Below, in pieces: positions 19,745 to 29,749 of a stretch of 64,000 bases of DNA; the stretch's first letter is position 1, and the number at the start of each line of letters is the position of its first letter. A program made the position numbers and the translations under genes. A model generated the notes under the pieces. It searched no databases and was not told where the DNA came from. It was given only the letters and a program-made list of their open reading frames with translations. The stretch comes from VAZQ01 sp963771845 (lineage in GTDB: Bacteria > Pseudomonadota > Alphaproteobacteria > Rhizobiales > Xanthobacteraceae). The stretch is taken from contig CAVYVC010000023.1 of NCBI GenBank assembly GCA_963771845.1, positions 62,001 to 126,000 on the forward strand, given 5' to 3'.

Positions 19745-19893
19745 TTCACAGACCGTACATTCTCCACCAGGAAGTTCTGCACTCATTGCGATTGGCGAAA
19801 CAGCTTGGGCCTGCATGACGGCCCTTGCGCGCGTATCTGGCGGCGAAGCGTGCTTAGCATGAGCTATGCATAAGCCATACGCAGGAAATCGAA

Positions 19894-20990
19894 ATGTCGG
19901 CCTGCGGTCGTCATGAGGTTGGCTCGCGCCTGCGTCTTATTGTGGTGCTGGCGGCATTCTTCTTGGCTGCCTGCGGACGCGAAACCGAAACTGCCGCCCC
20001 GGAGGTTCGGCCGGTCCGCACGATAACAGCCGAGAAGCGCGAGATTGGCGAAACGGTTGCATTCACCGGGCGAATAGAGGCTGAGAACGAGTCGCGTCTG
20101 GCATTTCGCATCGGCGGGCGAATGATCGTTCCGTCAATACCGGCGATCGGGTCGAGCCCGACCAGGTGATGGCAAAGCTCGATCCGCAGGATGAACTCAA
20201 TGCCTTGCGGGCCGCACAGGCAGGCGTCTCCGCTGCCCAGGCCCAATTCACCGAGGCCAATAGCGAATTCGAGCGGCAGAAGTTCCTGCTGGCGAGAAAC
20301 GTCGCGTCACGTGCCCAATTCGAGCGGGCAGAGCAGGCGCTTGAGACCGCGCGTGCCCGGCTCGACACGGCGCAGGCACAATTGAGAACAGCCGAGGACC
20401 AGGTCAGCCGCACCGAATTGAAGGCGGATGTCGCCGGCATTGTAACGGCCGTCCCCGTGGAGCCCGGCGAGGTTGTGCAGGCTGGGCAGATGATCGTCAG
20501 GATTGCCCGCCAGGATGGCAGGGATGCCGTCTTCGACGTCCCGGGGCAGGTGCTGCGATCAGCGCCACCCGATCCGCTGATCACGGTGAGCCTGACCAAT
20601 GACCCGGCAGTGAAGGCCACCGGACGCGTCCGGGAGGTGTCGCCGCAGGCCGACCCCGTGACGAGGACATTCGAGGTCAAGGTCGGTCTGACCGATGCAC
20701 CCGAGGCCATGCGGCTCGGCTCGACCGTCGCCGGGCGCATGCAGTTCGACGCTACTCCGACAATCGAGATTCCTGCGAGCGCGCTGACCGAATTCGACCG
20801 CCGGCCGGCGGTCTGGATTGTCGATCCGAAAAGCCTGACGGTGTCGCCGCAAAACGTCGAGGTCCTGCGCCACAATCCGGCCACCGTGACAATCGCCGCG
20901 GGGATCGAGCCCGGCGACATCGTCGTGACTGCCGGGACGCAGGCGCTTCATCCCGCTCAGAAAATTCGGCTTCTGGGATCCTCCCGGTGA
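19894..20990 (+). pseudogene. RND efflux periplasmic adaptor (HlyD/AcrA-like lipoprotein), frameshifted
   Basis: The N-terminus has a lipoprotein signal ending in LAAC, so the adaptor would be lipid-anchored in the periplasm. The frame breaks at about 20118-20130, where one base appears missing, and resumes as RSVNTGDRVEPDQVMAKLDPQ, the first lipoyl half-motif. The rest shows the alpha-hairpin (SAAQAQFTEANSEFERQ and the following helix), the second lipoyl half (LKADVAGIVTAVPVEPGEVV) and the beta-barrel. The span of 1097 nt is one base short of a codon multiple. The stop overlaps the start of the RND pump gene by four bases, so they form one operon. Confidence 0.85.
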
Positions 20991-23900
20991 CGCGGTTCAA
21001 TCTTTCGGAGTGGGCGCTAAAGCATCGTTCCTTTGTCGTGTATTGCATGCTCGTGCTGATCGTCGCGGGCGCGCTGTCATATTCCCGCCTTGGCCGCAAC
21101 GAGGATCCGGCATTCACTTTCAGAACGATGGTCGTGCAGGCCAGTTGGCCGGGGCAATCCTCGAAGAGACGCTCGATCAGCTGACGGAGCGCATCGAGCA
21201 GACGCTCAAGGAAACGCCAAATCTCGACTTTCTGCGCAGCTTCACGAGAGCCGGCAGCACCACGATCTTCGTCAACTTGAAAGGAAGCACGCCGCCGAGA
21301 GAAGTTCCCGACATCTGGTATCACGTGCGCAAGAGCGTCGGTGACATGCGCCACACCCTGCCGCCCGGCGTGATCGGCCCCGGATTCAACGACGAATTCG
21401 GCGATACCTTCGGCATCATCTATGGCTTCACCGCCGACGGATTTACCTTCCGCGAGCTGCGCGATTATGTAGAGAGCATCCGGACGCAGCTGCTGCGCAT
21501 AAGCGACGTCTCAAAAATCGAAATTCTCGGAGCCCAGGACGAAAGGATTCTGATCGAGTTCTCGACCGAGCATCTCGCCGGGCTGGGCATCGATCGCGCC
21601 GACCTCGTCGCTGCGCTGCGCTCGCAGAATGCGGTCAGCCCTGCCGGGACCCTGCAAACCGGCGATGAGAAACTTGCGCTTCGCGTTTCCGGCGCCTTCC
21701 AATCCGAACTCGACATTCTACGCGTCAACGTTGCCTCGAACGGCCAATTCATCCGTCTTGCGGATATCGCCGAAGTCAGACGAGCCTATGTCGATCCGCC
21801 GCAACCCATGTTCCGGGTCAACGGAAAGCCGGCGATCGGCATTGCCATCGCCATGCGCGAGGGCGGGGACATTCTGACGCTCGGGCAGAACGTGCAACGG
21901 ACCATGGATGAGATAACGGCAGACCTGCCGCTCGGCATCGAGCCCATGCTTGTTGCCAATCAGTCCTCCGTGGTGCGCAGCGCAATCGGAGAGTTCACGA
22001 CGTCGCTGTGGCAGGCGATCGCGATCATCATGGCGGTGAGCGTCGTCAGCCTGGGTTTCCGGGCGGGCGCGATTGTCGCGCTTTCCATTCCACTCACGCT
22101 CGCCATGGTGTTTCCGATCATGGTGTTTGTCACAATCGACTTGCAGCGCATCTCGCTTGGCGCACTGATCATTGCGCTCACTTTGCTGGTCGATGATGCC
22201 ATGAGCACCATCGACGCCATGACCACGCGGCTGGCGCAAGGCGATGAAAAGGAGAAGGCCGCAACGTTCGCCTATGAGACGCTGGCGTTCCCAATGCTGA
22301 CCGGATCGCTTGTCACCATGGCGGGCTTTGTGCCAATCGGCTTCGCGAAAAGCTCAGCCGGCGAGTACACATTCTCGATTTTCGCCGTGGTCAGCATAGC
22401 GGTTCTTGCGTCCTGGCTAGTTGCAGTCATTTTCATCCCGCTTCTCGGCGTCGCGCTTCTAAGAAAACCTGAGACGGCAGAACCGGCCGAACCGGGTGCG
22501 GTGATCCGTATCTTCCGCCGGGTGCTGCTCGCCGCCATGCGCAACCGGTGGATGACCATTCTGCTGACGGTCGCCTGCTTCGGCCTGGCTCTGCTTGGCT
22601 CGCCCTACATACCGCGGCAGTTTTTCCCCTCATCGGACCGGCCCGAGCTCCTGGTCGCGACCTTCGGCTGCCGCAGAATGCTTCGATCTACGCCAGCAGC
22701 GATGCATCAGCGCAACTCGACGCCGTCCTTAAGGATGATCCGGACGTCGAGCGGTGGAGCGCCTATGTCGGGCACGGCGCGATCAGATTCTATCTGCCGC
22801 TCAACGTGGAATTGCCGAACGATTTTTTCAGCCAGTTCGTCGTGATTGCCAAGGATGTCGGTGCGCGCGAACGCTTGCGCGCGAAGCTCGAGCGCGTGCT
22901 GGCCGCGGAGTTCCCCGGCGCGGTCACCCGAACGGTTCCGCTCGAGCTTGGGCCCCCGGTGGGATGGCCGGTGCAGTATCGCGTCAGCGGTCCCAATATC
23001 GACGACGTGCGCGATATTGCCTTTCGCCTCGCCCAGACCGTTGCCGGCGATACCCGATCGCGGCAGGTCAATTTCGACTGGATCGAGCCGGGAAGGAAGG
23101 TTCGCATCCGCGTCGATCAAGACCAGGCACGGCTTCTTGGCTTGACGTCGCAATCCATCGCGACAGTGATCAACACGGTGATGACCGGCGCGGCCGTCAC
23201 ACAGGTGCGGGATTGGATCTATCTTGTGGACGTGCTCATTCGGGCCACCGACGAAGAGCGCGTTTCGTTATCGACGCTCCGCAACTTGCAGTTCGCGCTG
23301 CCGAACGGCCGCACAGTGCCGCTGGGCCAGCTTGCCAGCTTCGAATTCGAGCGGGAGTTTCCATTGATCTGGCGGCGCGACGGCGTCCCGACGCTTACGG
23401 TGCAGGCCGATGTGACGCAGGGCCAATCGCCTGAAGCCGTGATCGCCGCGCTCGCGCCCGCGGTGGCTAAGCTCGAAGCGAGTCTGCCGAAGTCGTACCA
23501 CATCGCGGTGGGAGGCACAGTCGAGGAGAGCGCAAAATCGCAGGCTTCGGTCTTTGCGGTCGTTCCGCTGATGCTATTCATCATCGTCACCTTCCTGATG
23601 ATGCAGCTGCACAGCTTCAGCCGCCTGTTCCTCGTTCTCAGCGTCGTTCCGATGGGCCTGATCGGAATCGTCGCCACCCTCCTCATCTTCCACAAGCCGC
23701 TCGGATTCGTCGCCATTCTCGGCATCCTGGCGCTGCTCGGAATGATTGCGCGCAATGCTGTGATCCTCATCGATCAGATTGAGAACGAGCGGGCCGAAGG
23801 CAGGGCGATTTGGAATGCGGTGGTCGACGCGGCGATGTCGCGCTTCCGTCCGATCATGCTCACCGCGATATCGACGGTGCTCGGCATGATCCCGATCGCC

Positions 23901-24068
23901 CCCACCATATTCTGGGGACCGATGTCCTATGCCATCATGGGCGGACTAATGGCCGCGACCGTCCTGACACTGATCTTTCTTCCAGCGCTTTACCTTGTCT
24001 GGTTCCGAGTCAAGGAGCCGGCGAATGATGATCAAGGGCAGCAAAGGCCTGCAACAGCCGCATCATGA
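20987..24068 (+). pseudogene. RND-family efflux permease (AcrB/MdtC-like), two frameshifts
   Basis: Three frames in order encode a full RND pump. Frame one (20987) gives the first membrane helix and NEDPAFTFRTMVVQASWPG. At 21149-21152 one G seems lost from a G run, and the frame continues AILEETLDQLTERIEQTLKE through the first periplasmic half and helices with LTLLVDDAMSTIDAM (the proton-relay helix carrying paired Asp). Near 22661 a second base is missing and the frame resumes LPQNASIYASSDASAQLDAV to the end, including GILALLGMIARNAVILIDQIE. Repair gives about 1027 aa, the standard length. The absence of an outer-membrane gene suggests use of a shared TolC. The substrate is unknown. Confidence 0.87.
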
Positions 24069-24167
24069 TCCAAGGTGTGCGTCCCGCAAGCTCGCACCCG
24101 CTAATTGATGCACGAACCTGCGGGAGCGGTGCGAACGCTGGCTTAGCCCTCGCAGGGCTTTGGTGAT

Positions 24168-24202
24168 GCCGGCCTGCCATGCAGGCCGGCAAGGATTTTT
24201 TT
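24168..24202 (+). terminator. Rho-independent terminator after the RND operon
   Basis: A perfect 10-bp stem, GCCGGCCTGC (24168-24177) and GCAGGCCGGC (24181-24190), with a three-base loop is followed by AAGGA and seven T residues (24196-24202). It lies 100 bases after the RND pump stop, on the plus strand. Confidence 0.8.
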
Positions 24203-24224
24203 AAGTCCGTGCGAATTCGGCGAC

Positions 24225-24652
24225 TTAGGCTGAATGACGCAAGTCTGCCGGCACTTTACCACCGTTCTCCGCAAGCTTCGTCATCACCTGCTTGTGCAGC
24301 CAGATGTTCATTTCGGCGGAACCGTCGAGCGCGCTGCTGTAATGCAGCTCTTTTGCGAGCTCCTTGCGCGCGGCAAGGCTGCTGTCGAGATCAAGCAGCT
24401 TCATGAGATCGACGATCGACTGGCGCCAGTTGAGCTGTTCTCTCTTCTTGGACGCAATATCCCGCAGGACTGCTTCAACGTCGACCGGCTGTAACGGCGG
24501 CGACGGCTGCGCCGCAGCGCCCGCCTGCGCGGTTGAGCCAGTGCTCGATGGGGATGATGGAGCTGCGCTTGTGCTGCCGGATGGGCGGCACCGGCGGAGC
24601 CGGAGGCGCGGTGCCCGAAAATCGCACCCATAATATTTCCGAAAATGCTCAT
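24225..24652 (-). pseudogene. DUF3597 domain-containing protein, frameshifted
   Basis: The N-terminus MSIFGNIMGAIFGHRAS begins at ATG 24652, preceded by a good AGGAGTG Shine-Dalgarno. Near 24585-24592 one C appears lost from a C run, and the other frame continues SGSTSAAPSSPSSTGST, then a Pro/Ala-rich linker. The C-terminal DUF3597 domain (VDVEAVLRDIASKKREQLNWRQSIVDLMKLLDLDSSLAARKELAKEL) ends at 24225. Function of the family is unknown; the domain resembles phage lysin-associated modules. With the base restored the protein would be about 142 aa. Confidence 0.8.
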
Positions 24653-24818
24653 GGGACACTCCTGTCGATCGTTGCGGAGGGTTGATCGCCCCGGAATATC
24701 AGCCCGCAATCAGATACAGTCAAACGCTCTGGCTCTGCATCACCACGGCCGCGCTAGGTCAGGCATACGGCTCGATCGGTGACGAAGAGCGAATGGCTTG
24801 CTCGAACAGGAGAACCGG

Positions 24819-25802
24819 ATGGTAAAGCTGAGGCTGAGCGTCGCCTGCGGCGGCTACGATATCGTGCGGCCGTTGATCGACGGCACGGTACAAGCGGGCG
24901 GCCTCGACCTCGTATTCCTGACAGAGATGGGTCCGCGCGAGCGTCACTGGCGCATGGGGCGCAAGCACGAATTCGACGTGTGCGAGGAAAACGTCGGCGC
25001 CTATTTCATGATCCGCGAGCGGGGCGAACCTCTTACGGCGATACCGGTTTTCCTGCATCGGCGCTTCCGGCACGGCTTCGTTTTCGTCAACACAAAATCA
25101 GGCATCAGGGAGGCCAAGGATCTGAACGGCAAAGTGATCGGGGGCACCAATTTTCAACCAGCGGCGAATATCTGGATGCGCGGCATCCTTGAGGAGTACT
25201 ACGGCTTCGATCACCGTTCCGTCACCTGGCTTGTCGACCGCAGCGAAGACATCAGCTTTACGCCACCATCGGGGCTGCGCATCAAGATGAAGGAAAGTGG
25301 AAAGACGCTGAGCGATATGCTTGCGGATGGCGATATCCCCGCAATGATCTCGCCGGATCTGCCGCGACCCTTCGTGCAAGGCGACCAGCGCATCGCGCGA
25401 CTGTTCCCTGATTATCACAAGGTCGAGGCCGCCTATTTCAAGGAAACCGGCATCTTTCCAATCATGCACGTGACCACCATCAAGCAGGAGGTGGTCGAGA
25501 AATATCCCTGGGTGACGACCAATCTGGTCAAGGCGTTCGAGCAAGCCAAGCAGCTCGCCTATAAGCGGGTTGCCAATCCGCGGATGGTGCCGCTTGCGTG
25601 GGTGCGCAAGGCAGTAGAAGAACAGAAAGAGTTGCTCGGGCCTGATCCCTGGTCATACGGCTTGAGTGCCGCAAACCGCAAAAATCTGGAAACCGTCCAG
25701 CGCTATTGCCAGCAGCAAGGCCTCATCAAGGCAATAACGCCGCTCGATCAGCTCTTTGCCGATACCGATCTTGGCGACGCGGCCGGCGCCGACGAGTTTT
25801 AG
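24819..25802 (+). CDS. ABC substrate-binding-like protein / 4,5-dihydroxyphthalate decarboxylase-like
   Basis: A 327-aa protein with a type 2 periplasmic-binding fold but no signal peptide, as in the Pht5-like group of 4,5-dihydroxyphthalate decarboxylase homologues. Recognisable parts are LSVACGGYDIVRPLIDGTVQAGGLDLVFL at the N-terminus, a FDVCEENVGAYFMIRERG segment and FPIMHVTTIKQEVVEKYPWV in the second lobe. A CAGGAG Shine-Dalgarno (24807-24812) fits ATG 24819 rather than the TTG at 24798. Whether it decarboxylates or only binds an aromatic acid cannot be decided. It is convergent with the class II aldolase gene. Confidence 0.83.
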   Translation: MVKLRLSVACGGYDIVRPLIDGTVQAGGLDLVFLTEMGPRERHWRMGRKHEFDVCEENVGAYFMIRERGEPLTAIPVFLHRRFRHGFVFVNTKSGIREAKDLNGKVIGGTNFQPAANIWMRGILEEYYGFDHRSVTWLVDRSEDISFTPPSGLRIKMKESGKTLSDMLADGDIPAMISPDLPRPFVQGDQRIARLFPDYHKVEAAYFKETGIFPIMHVTTIKQEVVEKYPWVTTNLVKAFEQAKQLAYKRVANPRMVPLAWVRKAVEEQKELLGPDPWSYGLSAANRKNLETVQRYCQQQGLIKAITPLDQLFADTDLGDAAGADEF

Positions 25803-25823
25803 CTGTGCTTGCAGAAAGGCGGC

Positions 25824-26606
25824 TTACGAGGCGTAATCGGGCTCCTGGCGATCGAGAATGCGCTTGAGAGCCTCAAAATGCCGTTGCGCCGGTGATGGAC
25901 CGTCGTAGAAACGGTTGCCTCCGATATCCCGCTTCGTCTTCTCCACGACCGTCTCAGGCAGCTGCTTAAGAGGTTGACCGGTCCACATGGCGTAAAGTTG
26001 GACCTGCGCCGCGCGCTCGAGGTAATAAAGCCGGTCATAGGCATCGGCTACCGATTGGCCGACCGTCGTCACGCCATGGTTGGCCATGAACAGCACCGTT
26101 TTATTGCCGAGAACCCTGGCGAGGCGCTCGCCTTCCTCGGGCTCAAACGCCGGGCCGGTGTAATTGTCGTCATATGCAATCAGATCCATCAGCCCGACTT
26201 CGGTCTGGCCGATCTCCTTTATGCGGGGATCTTCGAGACGGGTGAGTGCGCTGGCAAACGGCATATGCGTGTGGAACACCGCTTTCGCCTGCGGCAACGC
26301 TTTATGAATGGGCGCGTGAATGCAATAGCACGATCGCTCGACCTCGCCGGCCCCGCGCTTTACCCCACCGTCGTCGATCCCCACCTCCATGAACGACGAC
26401 GCCTTGACTTCCGACCAGTGCATGCCGAAGGGAATCTGATAGTAGCGGTCGGGTTTGCCGGGGACGACCTGGGTGAGGTGATTGAAAATTCCCTCGCTGA
26501 AGCCGTGCATCACGGCAAGCCGATGCGCGGCTGCAAGATCGACGCGAGTTTCCCATTCGCTTGCGCTGCACTCTGAACGAGTTATGCGTGAGACTTCAAA
26601 TTGCAT
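25824..26606 (-). CDS. Class II aldolase/adducin family protein
   Basis: A 260-aa protein of the zinc-dependent class II aldolase/epimerase fold. It has the early HGFSEGIFNHLTQVVPG segment, the metal ligands in FHTHMPFASALTRL (HxH) and the later His in MANHGVTTVGQSVADAYDRLYYLERAAQ. An AAGGAGAT Shine-Dalgarno sits directly upstream of ATG 26606, so longer starts are rejected. Family members cleave or dehydrate sugar phosphates or keto acids; the substrate is not evident. It lies 57 bases downstream of the DUF2188 gene on the same strand. Confidence 0.88.
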   Translation of the reverse strand: MQFEVSRITRSECSASEWETRVDLAAAHRLAVMHGFSEGIFNHLTQVVPGKPDRYYQIPFGMHWSEVKASSFMEVGIDDGGVKRGAGEVERSCYCIHAPIHKALPQAKAVFHTHMPFASALTRLEDPRIKEIGQTEVGLMDLIAYDDNYTGPAFEPEEGERLARVLGNKTVLFMANHGVTTVGQSVADAYDRLYYLERAAQVQLYAMWTGQPLKQLPETVVEKTKRDIGGNRFYDGPSPAQRHFEALKRILDRQEPDYAS

Positions 26607-26663
26607 GGCTGATCTCCTTGCTGGCGGCGCCGTGCGCCCGCGCTGCCCGTCACGCAAAACAGC

Positions 26664-26915
26664 TCAATCCACGTCCTTGACGACGGTGTGCGGGCGGTCT
26701 CGGCCGCTGGCGGTTTCAGTGTGCCACTTGCCCTTATCATCCTCGTATTCAATGGTTTCGGTGTGGCCGGGAATCTCCTGCTCGTTGGCGGCGGCCTGCG
26801 CCGCCGCGCGCGCCGCGGCATGGGTCGGGTAGGTTTCCGAAAACACGCCGTTGACCTTATAGGCCCAGCCGTCTTCGTGCTGGACAATCTCGTAGGTGAC
26901 ATTGACATCGGACAT
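26664..26915 (-). CDS. DUF2188 domain-containing small protein
   Basis: An 83-aa soluble protein with the DUF2188 pattern: YEIVQHEDGWAYKVNGVFSETYPTHAAARAAAQAAANEQ followed by a conserved tail, EYEDDKGKWHTETASGRDRP. The domain is a small alpha/beta fold of unknown function, common in Hyphomicrobiales. A GGAAGGTG sequence precedes the ATG at 26915. It may share a transcript with the downstream class II aldolase. Confidence 0.8.
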   Translation of the reverse strand: MSDVNVTYEIVQHEDGWAYKVNGVFSETYPTHAAARAAAQAAANEQEIPGHTETIEYEDDKGKWHTETASGRDRPHTVVKDVD

Positions 26916-26991
26916 GGGGCACCTTCCGGGTTGGCGAGACGCACCACCCTAGCACGCCTAAAAATCTGCGGCGATACGGGCTGAAACATCA

Positions 26992-27699
26992 ATGATCACT
27001 CTCTATTCATATCCCGGGCTGTTCGGCGTTGCCGACAATAACGGCTATGGCCTCAAGGTGTTTGCGTTTCTGCGCCTTAACGGGATGGTGTTTCGGCATG
27101 AGCACCTTTTCGATGCGTCGGCGGCACCGCGCGGGCAGCTGCCCTACATCGTCGATGACGGCGAGACGGTCGGCGACAGCGACACCATCATCACACATCT
27201 CACCGCCAGGTATGGCCTGACGATCGACGCCGGGTTGACCCCGACGCAGCACGCTATCAGCCATCTGATTACGCGCATGCTCGATGATCTCTATTGGGTG
27301 ATGTCGTACTCGCGCTGGAAGGACGAGCGGTTCTGGCCGGCGTTCCGTGATGCACTATTGCGGGAGCATCCGAGCCTCACCGAGGCCGGACTGCGCAAAG
27401 CGCAGGAGTTCAACTTTCAGCGCTATTACTTTCAGGGCATCGGGCGCTACACGCCCGATGCCGCCTACGCACGCGGGCTCGCGGATCTCAGCGTGCTCGC
27501 CAATCTCATTCCCGTGCAGGGTTATGTGCATGGAGACAAGCCGACCAGCATTGATGCCGGCATCTACGGCTTCATTGCGAACATCTATTTTTACGAGATC
27601 GATACCCCGCTGAAACAATTCGTCGTGTCGCATGCAAACATCGCGCGCCACTGTCGTGCCATCCATGATGCGGTAACGGCACGCCCGCCGCTCCCCTGA
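26992..27699 (+). CDS. Glutathione S-transferase family protein
   Basis: A 235-aa protein. Residues 1-75 form a thioredoxin-like N-domain (MITLYSYPGLFGVADNNGYGLKVFAFLRL) with the cis-proline region RGQLPYIVDDGETVGDSDTIITHL. The helical C-domain contains SIDAGIYGFIANIYFYEIDTPL, which resembles the metaxin/Faxc-like GST branch. It probably acts in the cytosol on glutathione conjugates, but no catalytic Ser or Tyr is certain. It diverges from the DUF2188 gene across 76 bases. Confidence 0.86.
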   Translation: MITLYSYPGLFGVADNNGYGLKVFAFLRLNGMVFRHEHLFDASAAPRGQLPYIVDDGETVGDSDTIITHLTARYGLTIDAGLTPTQHAISHLITRMLDDLYWVMSYSRWKDERFWPAFRDALLREHPSLTEAGLRKAQEFNFQRYYFQGIGRYTPDAAYARGLADLSVLANLIPVQGYVHGDKPTSIDAGIYGFIANIYFYEIDTPLKQFVVSHANIARHCRAIHDAVTARPPLP

Positions 27700-27783
27700 C
27701 GGATCGCGGGGGTGATCATAAATTTGAAGTGTGTGATTTGCGTCACATAGCGAGGCCCTGAGAATCGCTACAATCGGCGAGCA

Positions 27784-27876
27784 ATGAATGAACGACAAAC
27801 CGCGCACATGGTCGGATGGATACTGGGGGCGATCTTTGCCGTTGTGCTCGTTCTCAATGCTTTTGCTTTTTCATAA
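27784..27876 (+). CDS. Small single-pass membrane protein, 30 aa
   Basis: An ATG at 27784 opens a 30-residue frame with a short charged N-terminus (MNERQTAHM) and one hydrophobic helix (VGWILGAIFAVVLVLNAFAF), ending at TAA 27874-27876. The layout, an N-terminal MNER followed by a helix, looks like a real small membrane protein rather than chance. It is free-standing between the GST and YiiX-like genes. No Shine-Dalgarno is obvious and no function can be assigned. Confidence 0.5.
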   Translation: MNERQTAHMVGWILGAIFAVVLVLNAFAFS

Positions 27877-28115
27877 CAGCATCTAACCCTCAGCTTGATG
27901 ATCGCAGCTTACGATGAGCGGCGCGGGAAATCGGGCGCGCTCTCCTTTCGGCTGCCCAACGCCTGTTCCCCCCAGAGAGTCACTCATTGGAGACACTGCT
28001 GCAAAATCGACGCGCCCTCCTTGACGTTGTCCGCATCGCCTAGTGATGCTGCCGCCTCAAGGCGGCTGCGCTCGGGAGGCTGACCGGTCGCACTCGCATC
28101 CATCATGGTTGCGCA

Positions 28116-29723
28116 ATGCGTTGGATCGTCCCCTTTGTGCTGTGCGTTGGCATGCTTGTGCTCGCACCGCCGGTCGCGAGCCAGGAAGAGCACTATGGTG
28201 CCAGCAGCGATTGGCGCACATTGCTTGCCGAAGCATTGCAGGCACTCGAGGACCCGGACTTTATCAACGAAGCGAACTGCGCCGGCGCCATCAGCGCATT
28301 CACCGACCCATTCTATCATCTGCCCTCTTCGGCTTTCGTGCCAAAATCTGCCCGCGCGATCGAGCAGTTGCGTGCGGAAGGACCGAGGCTGCTCGGAAGC
28401 TTCTTTCATGCGCGCTTGCTGCTGAAAGAGCGCTTTCACGCCTTCAGCGCCCCCAGCACGGCCTGTGTTGATGCGGTCCGGCGCGCTCTGCGCTATGCCC
28501 GTTTCGCCGAGGACTTTCTCGCCGACTGGCTGCACGACCAGGGTGTCATCGGGAGCGCGCCGGGGCGGCTCTTCAGCGGCGGCTATCCCCATACCATGCG
28601 CAATCCACAGTTTCCCTCGATCACGTTTGAGGTGGGCGACGTCGTCGTCCTTCGCAATACTAAGGTCGTATCGGCCATGATTGCTCGCCTGGGCGACGAG
28701 GAAGGCGATTTTTCCCATCTCGGCATGGTGACGAAAGACCGCACCGGCAGAAAATACGTGGTCGAGGCGTTGATCGAGACGGGCACGGTCATCACTCCGC
28801 TGGACAAGTTTCTTGCCGACAAGGAAGGCCGGGCAATGCTGTTGCGCTTTCACGACCACGCGCTCGCGGCGCGCGCGGGCCGCGCGATCTTGTGGCGCGC
28901 CGCCGTCGCGCTCGCGAAGGGCGCGGCTATTCCGTACAATTACCAGTTCGACAGCAGCGACCAGTCGCAACTTTATTGCGCACAGGTGATGGAAGTCGCA
29001 TACGAGCTGGCCTCTCACGGCCGGCTGCGCCTGCCACGTTATCGCACCTCGCTGCACAGGCTTGCCGGCACCCCCTTCCTGCGCCAACTCGGAATCTCCG
29101 TCTCTGAGGTCATCACCCCATCGGACGTGGAACTCGATCCGCGCTTCGACACGGTCGCGGAGTGGAGCAACGTTGCAACGATCCCCGGGGTGAGAATGGA
29201 TAACGCGGCGGTCACCACCCTCTACCGCTGGTTCGCCAATGGCTACGCCTTCTTGCCCAACCCGATGCTGGAGGCGCTCGCCCATGCGGGTGTCGCGCTG
29301 GTGCGGACCGGGATTGTGCCGGCGTTCACGCAAGGACAAATTCCCGAGCAGACGGCCGTGGTCCTGCTCAAATCACAGATTCTCATCAATTCCCTCAAGC
29401 AGGTGGTGACCGCGGCCGACCGCCAGCACGTTCTCGATTACGGTCATTCGCTTACATTTCGAGAGCTGCTCGTCGTACTCGAAATCTATCGCCGCAACGA
29501 TTGCATCGCCTCGCGCTCGACCATGCCGTCGCAACCCGTCAGCTTGCATCGGCAGATCAACGTCGCCGGCGGACGCTGCCCAATTCATTTGAACGTCGAC
29601 CCCCCGCCAATTCTGATGTCGGATCGGGAAAGCGATGGAGCAGTCGTCCAAAACAGCGATAGGCAAGCGCCCGGGTGGGCGGCGCTCGTCGACGAGCGCG
29701 AGCAGATCGAAAGCTTGCACTGA
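28116..29723 (+). CDS. YiiX/YebB-like NlpC/P60 family cysteine hydrolase, exported
   Basis: A 535-aa protein with a Sec signal peptide (about residues 1-22, cleavage after VAS). The middle region shows a permuted NlpC/P60 (YaeF/YiiX, peptidase C92-like) core: FEVGDVVVLRN, then the His in DFSHLGMVTKD, VVEALIETG, and the Cys in LYCAQVMEVAYE. His before Cys is the order of the permuted family. It should be a periplasmic amidase or thioesterase; the substrate is unknown. A helical domain of about 100 residues precedes the catalytic core, and about 200 residues of unassigned sequence follow it. The stop is 26 bases before the aldo/keto reductase start chosen here. Confidence 0.82.
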   Translation: MRWIVPFVLCVGMLVLAPPVASQEEHYGASSDWRTLLAEALQALEDPDFINEANCAGAISAFTDPFYHLPSSAFVPKSARAIEQLRAEGPRLLGSFFHARLLLKERFHAFSAPSTACVDAVRRALRYARFAEDFLADWLHDQGVIGSAPGRLFSGGYPHTMRNPQFPSITFEVGDVVVLRNTKVVSAMIARLGDEEGDFSHLGMVTKDRTGRKYVVEALIETGTVITPLDKFLADKEGRAMLLRFHDHALAARAGRAILWRAAVALAKGAAIPYNYQFDSSDQSQLYCAQVMEVAYELASHGRLRLPRYRTSLHRLAGTPFLRQLGISVSEVITPSDVELDPRFDTVAEWSNVATIPGVRMDNAAVTTLYRWFANGYAFLPNPMLEALAHAGVALVRTGIVPAFTQGQIPEQTAVVLLKSQILINSLKQVVTAADRQHVLDYGHSLTFRELLVVLEIYRRNDCIASRSTMPSQPVSLHRQINVAGGRCPIHLNVDPPPILMSDRESDGAVVQNSDRQAPGWAALVDEREQIESLH

Positions 29724-29749
29724 TCCGCAGCTTGATCGAAGATCACATC

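Noticed and set aside
27984..29339. 451-codon minus-strand frame across the YiiX-like gene
   Set aside because: Antisense of a protein with signal peptide and catalytic motifs on the other strand; no domain of its own.
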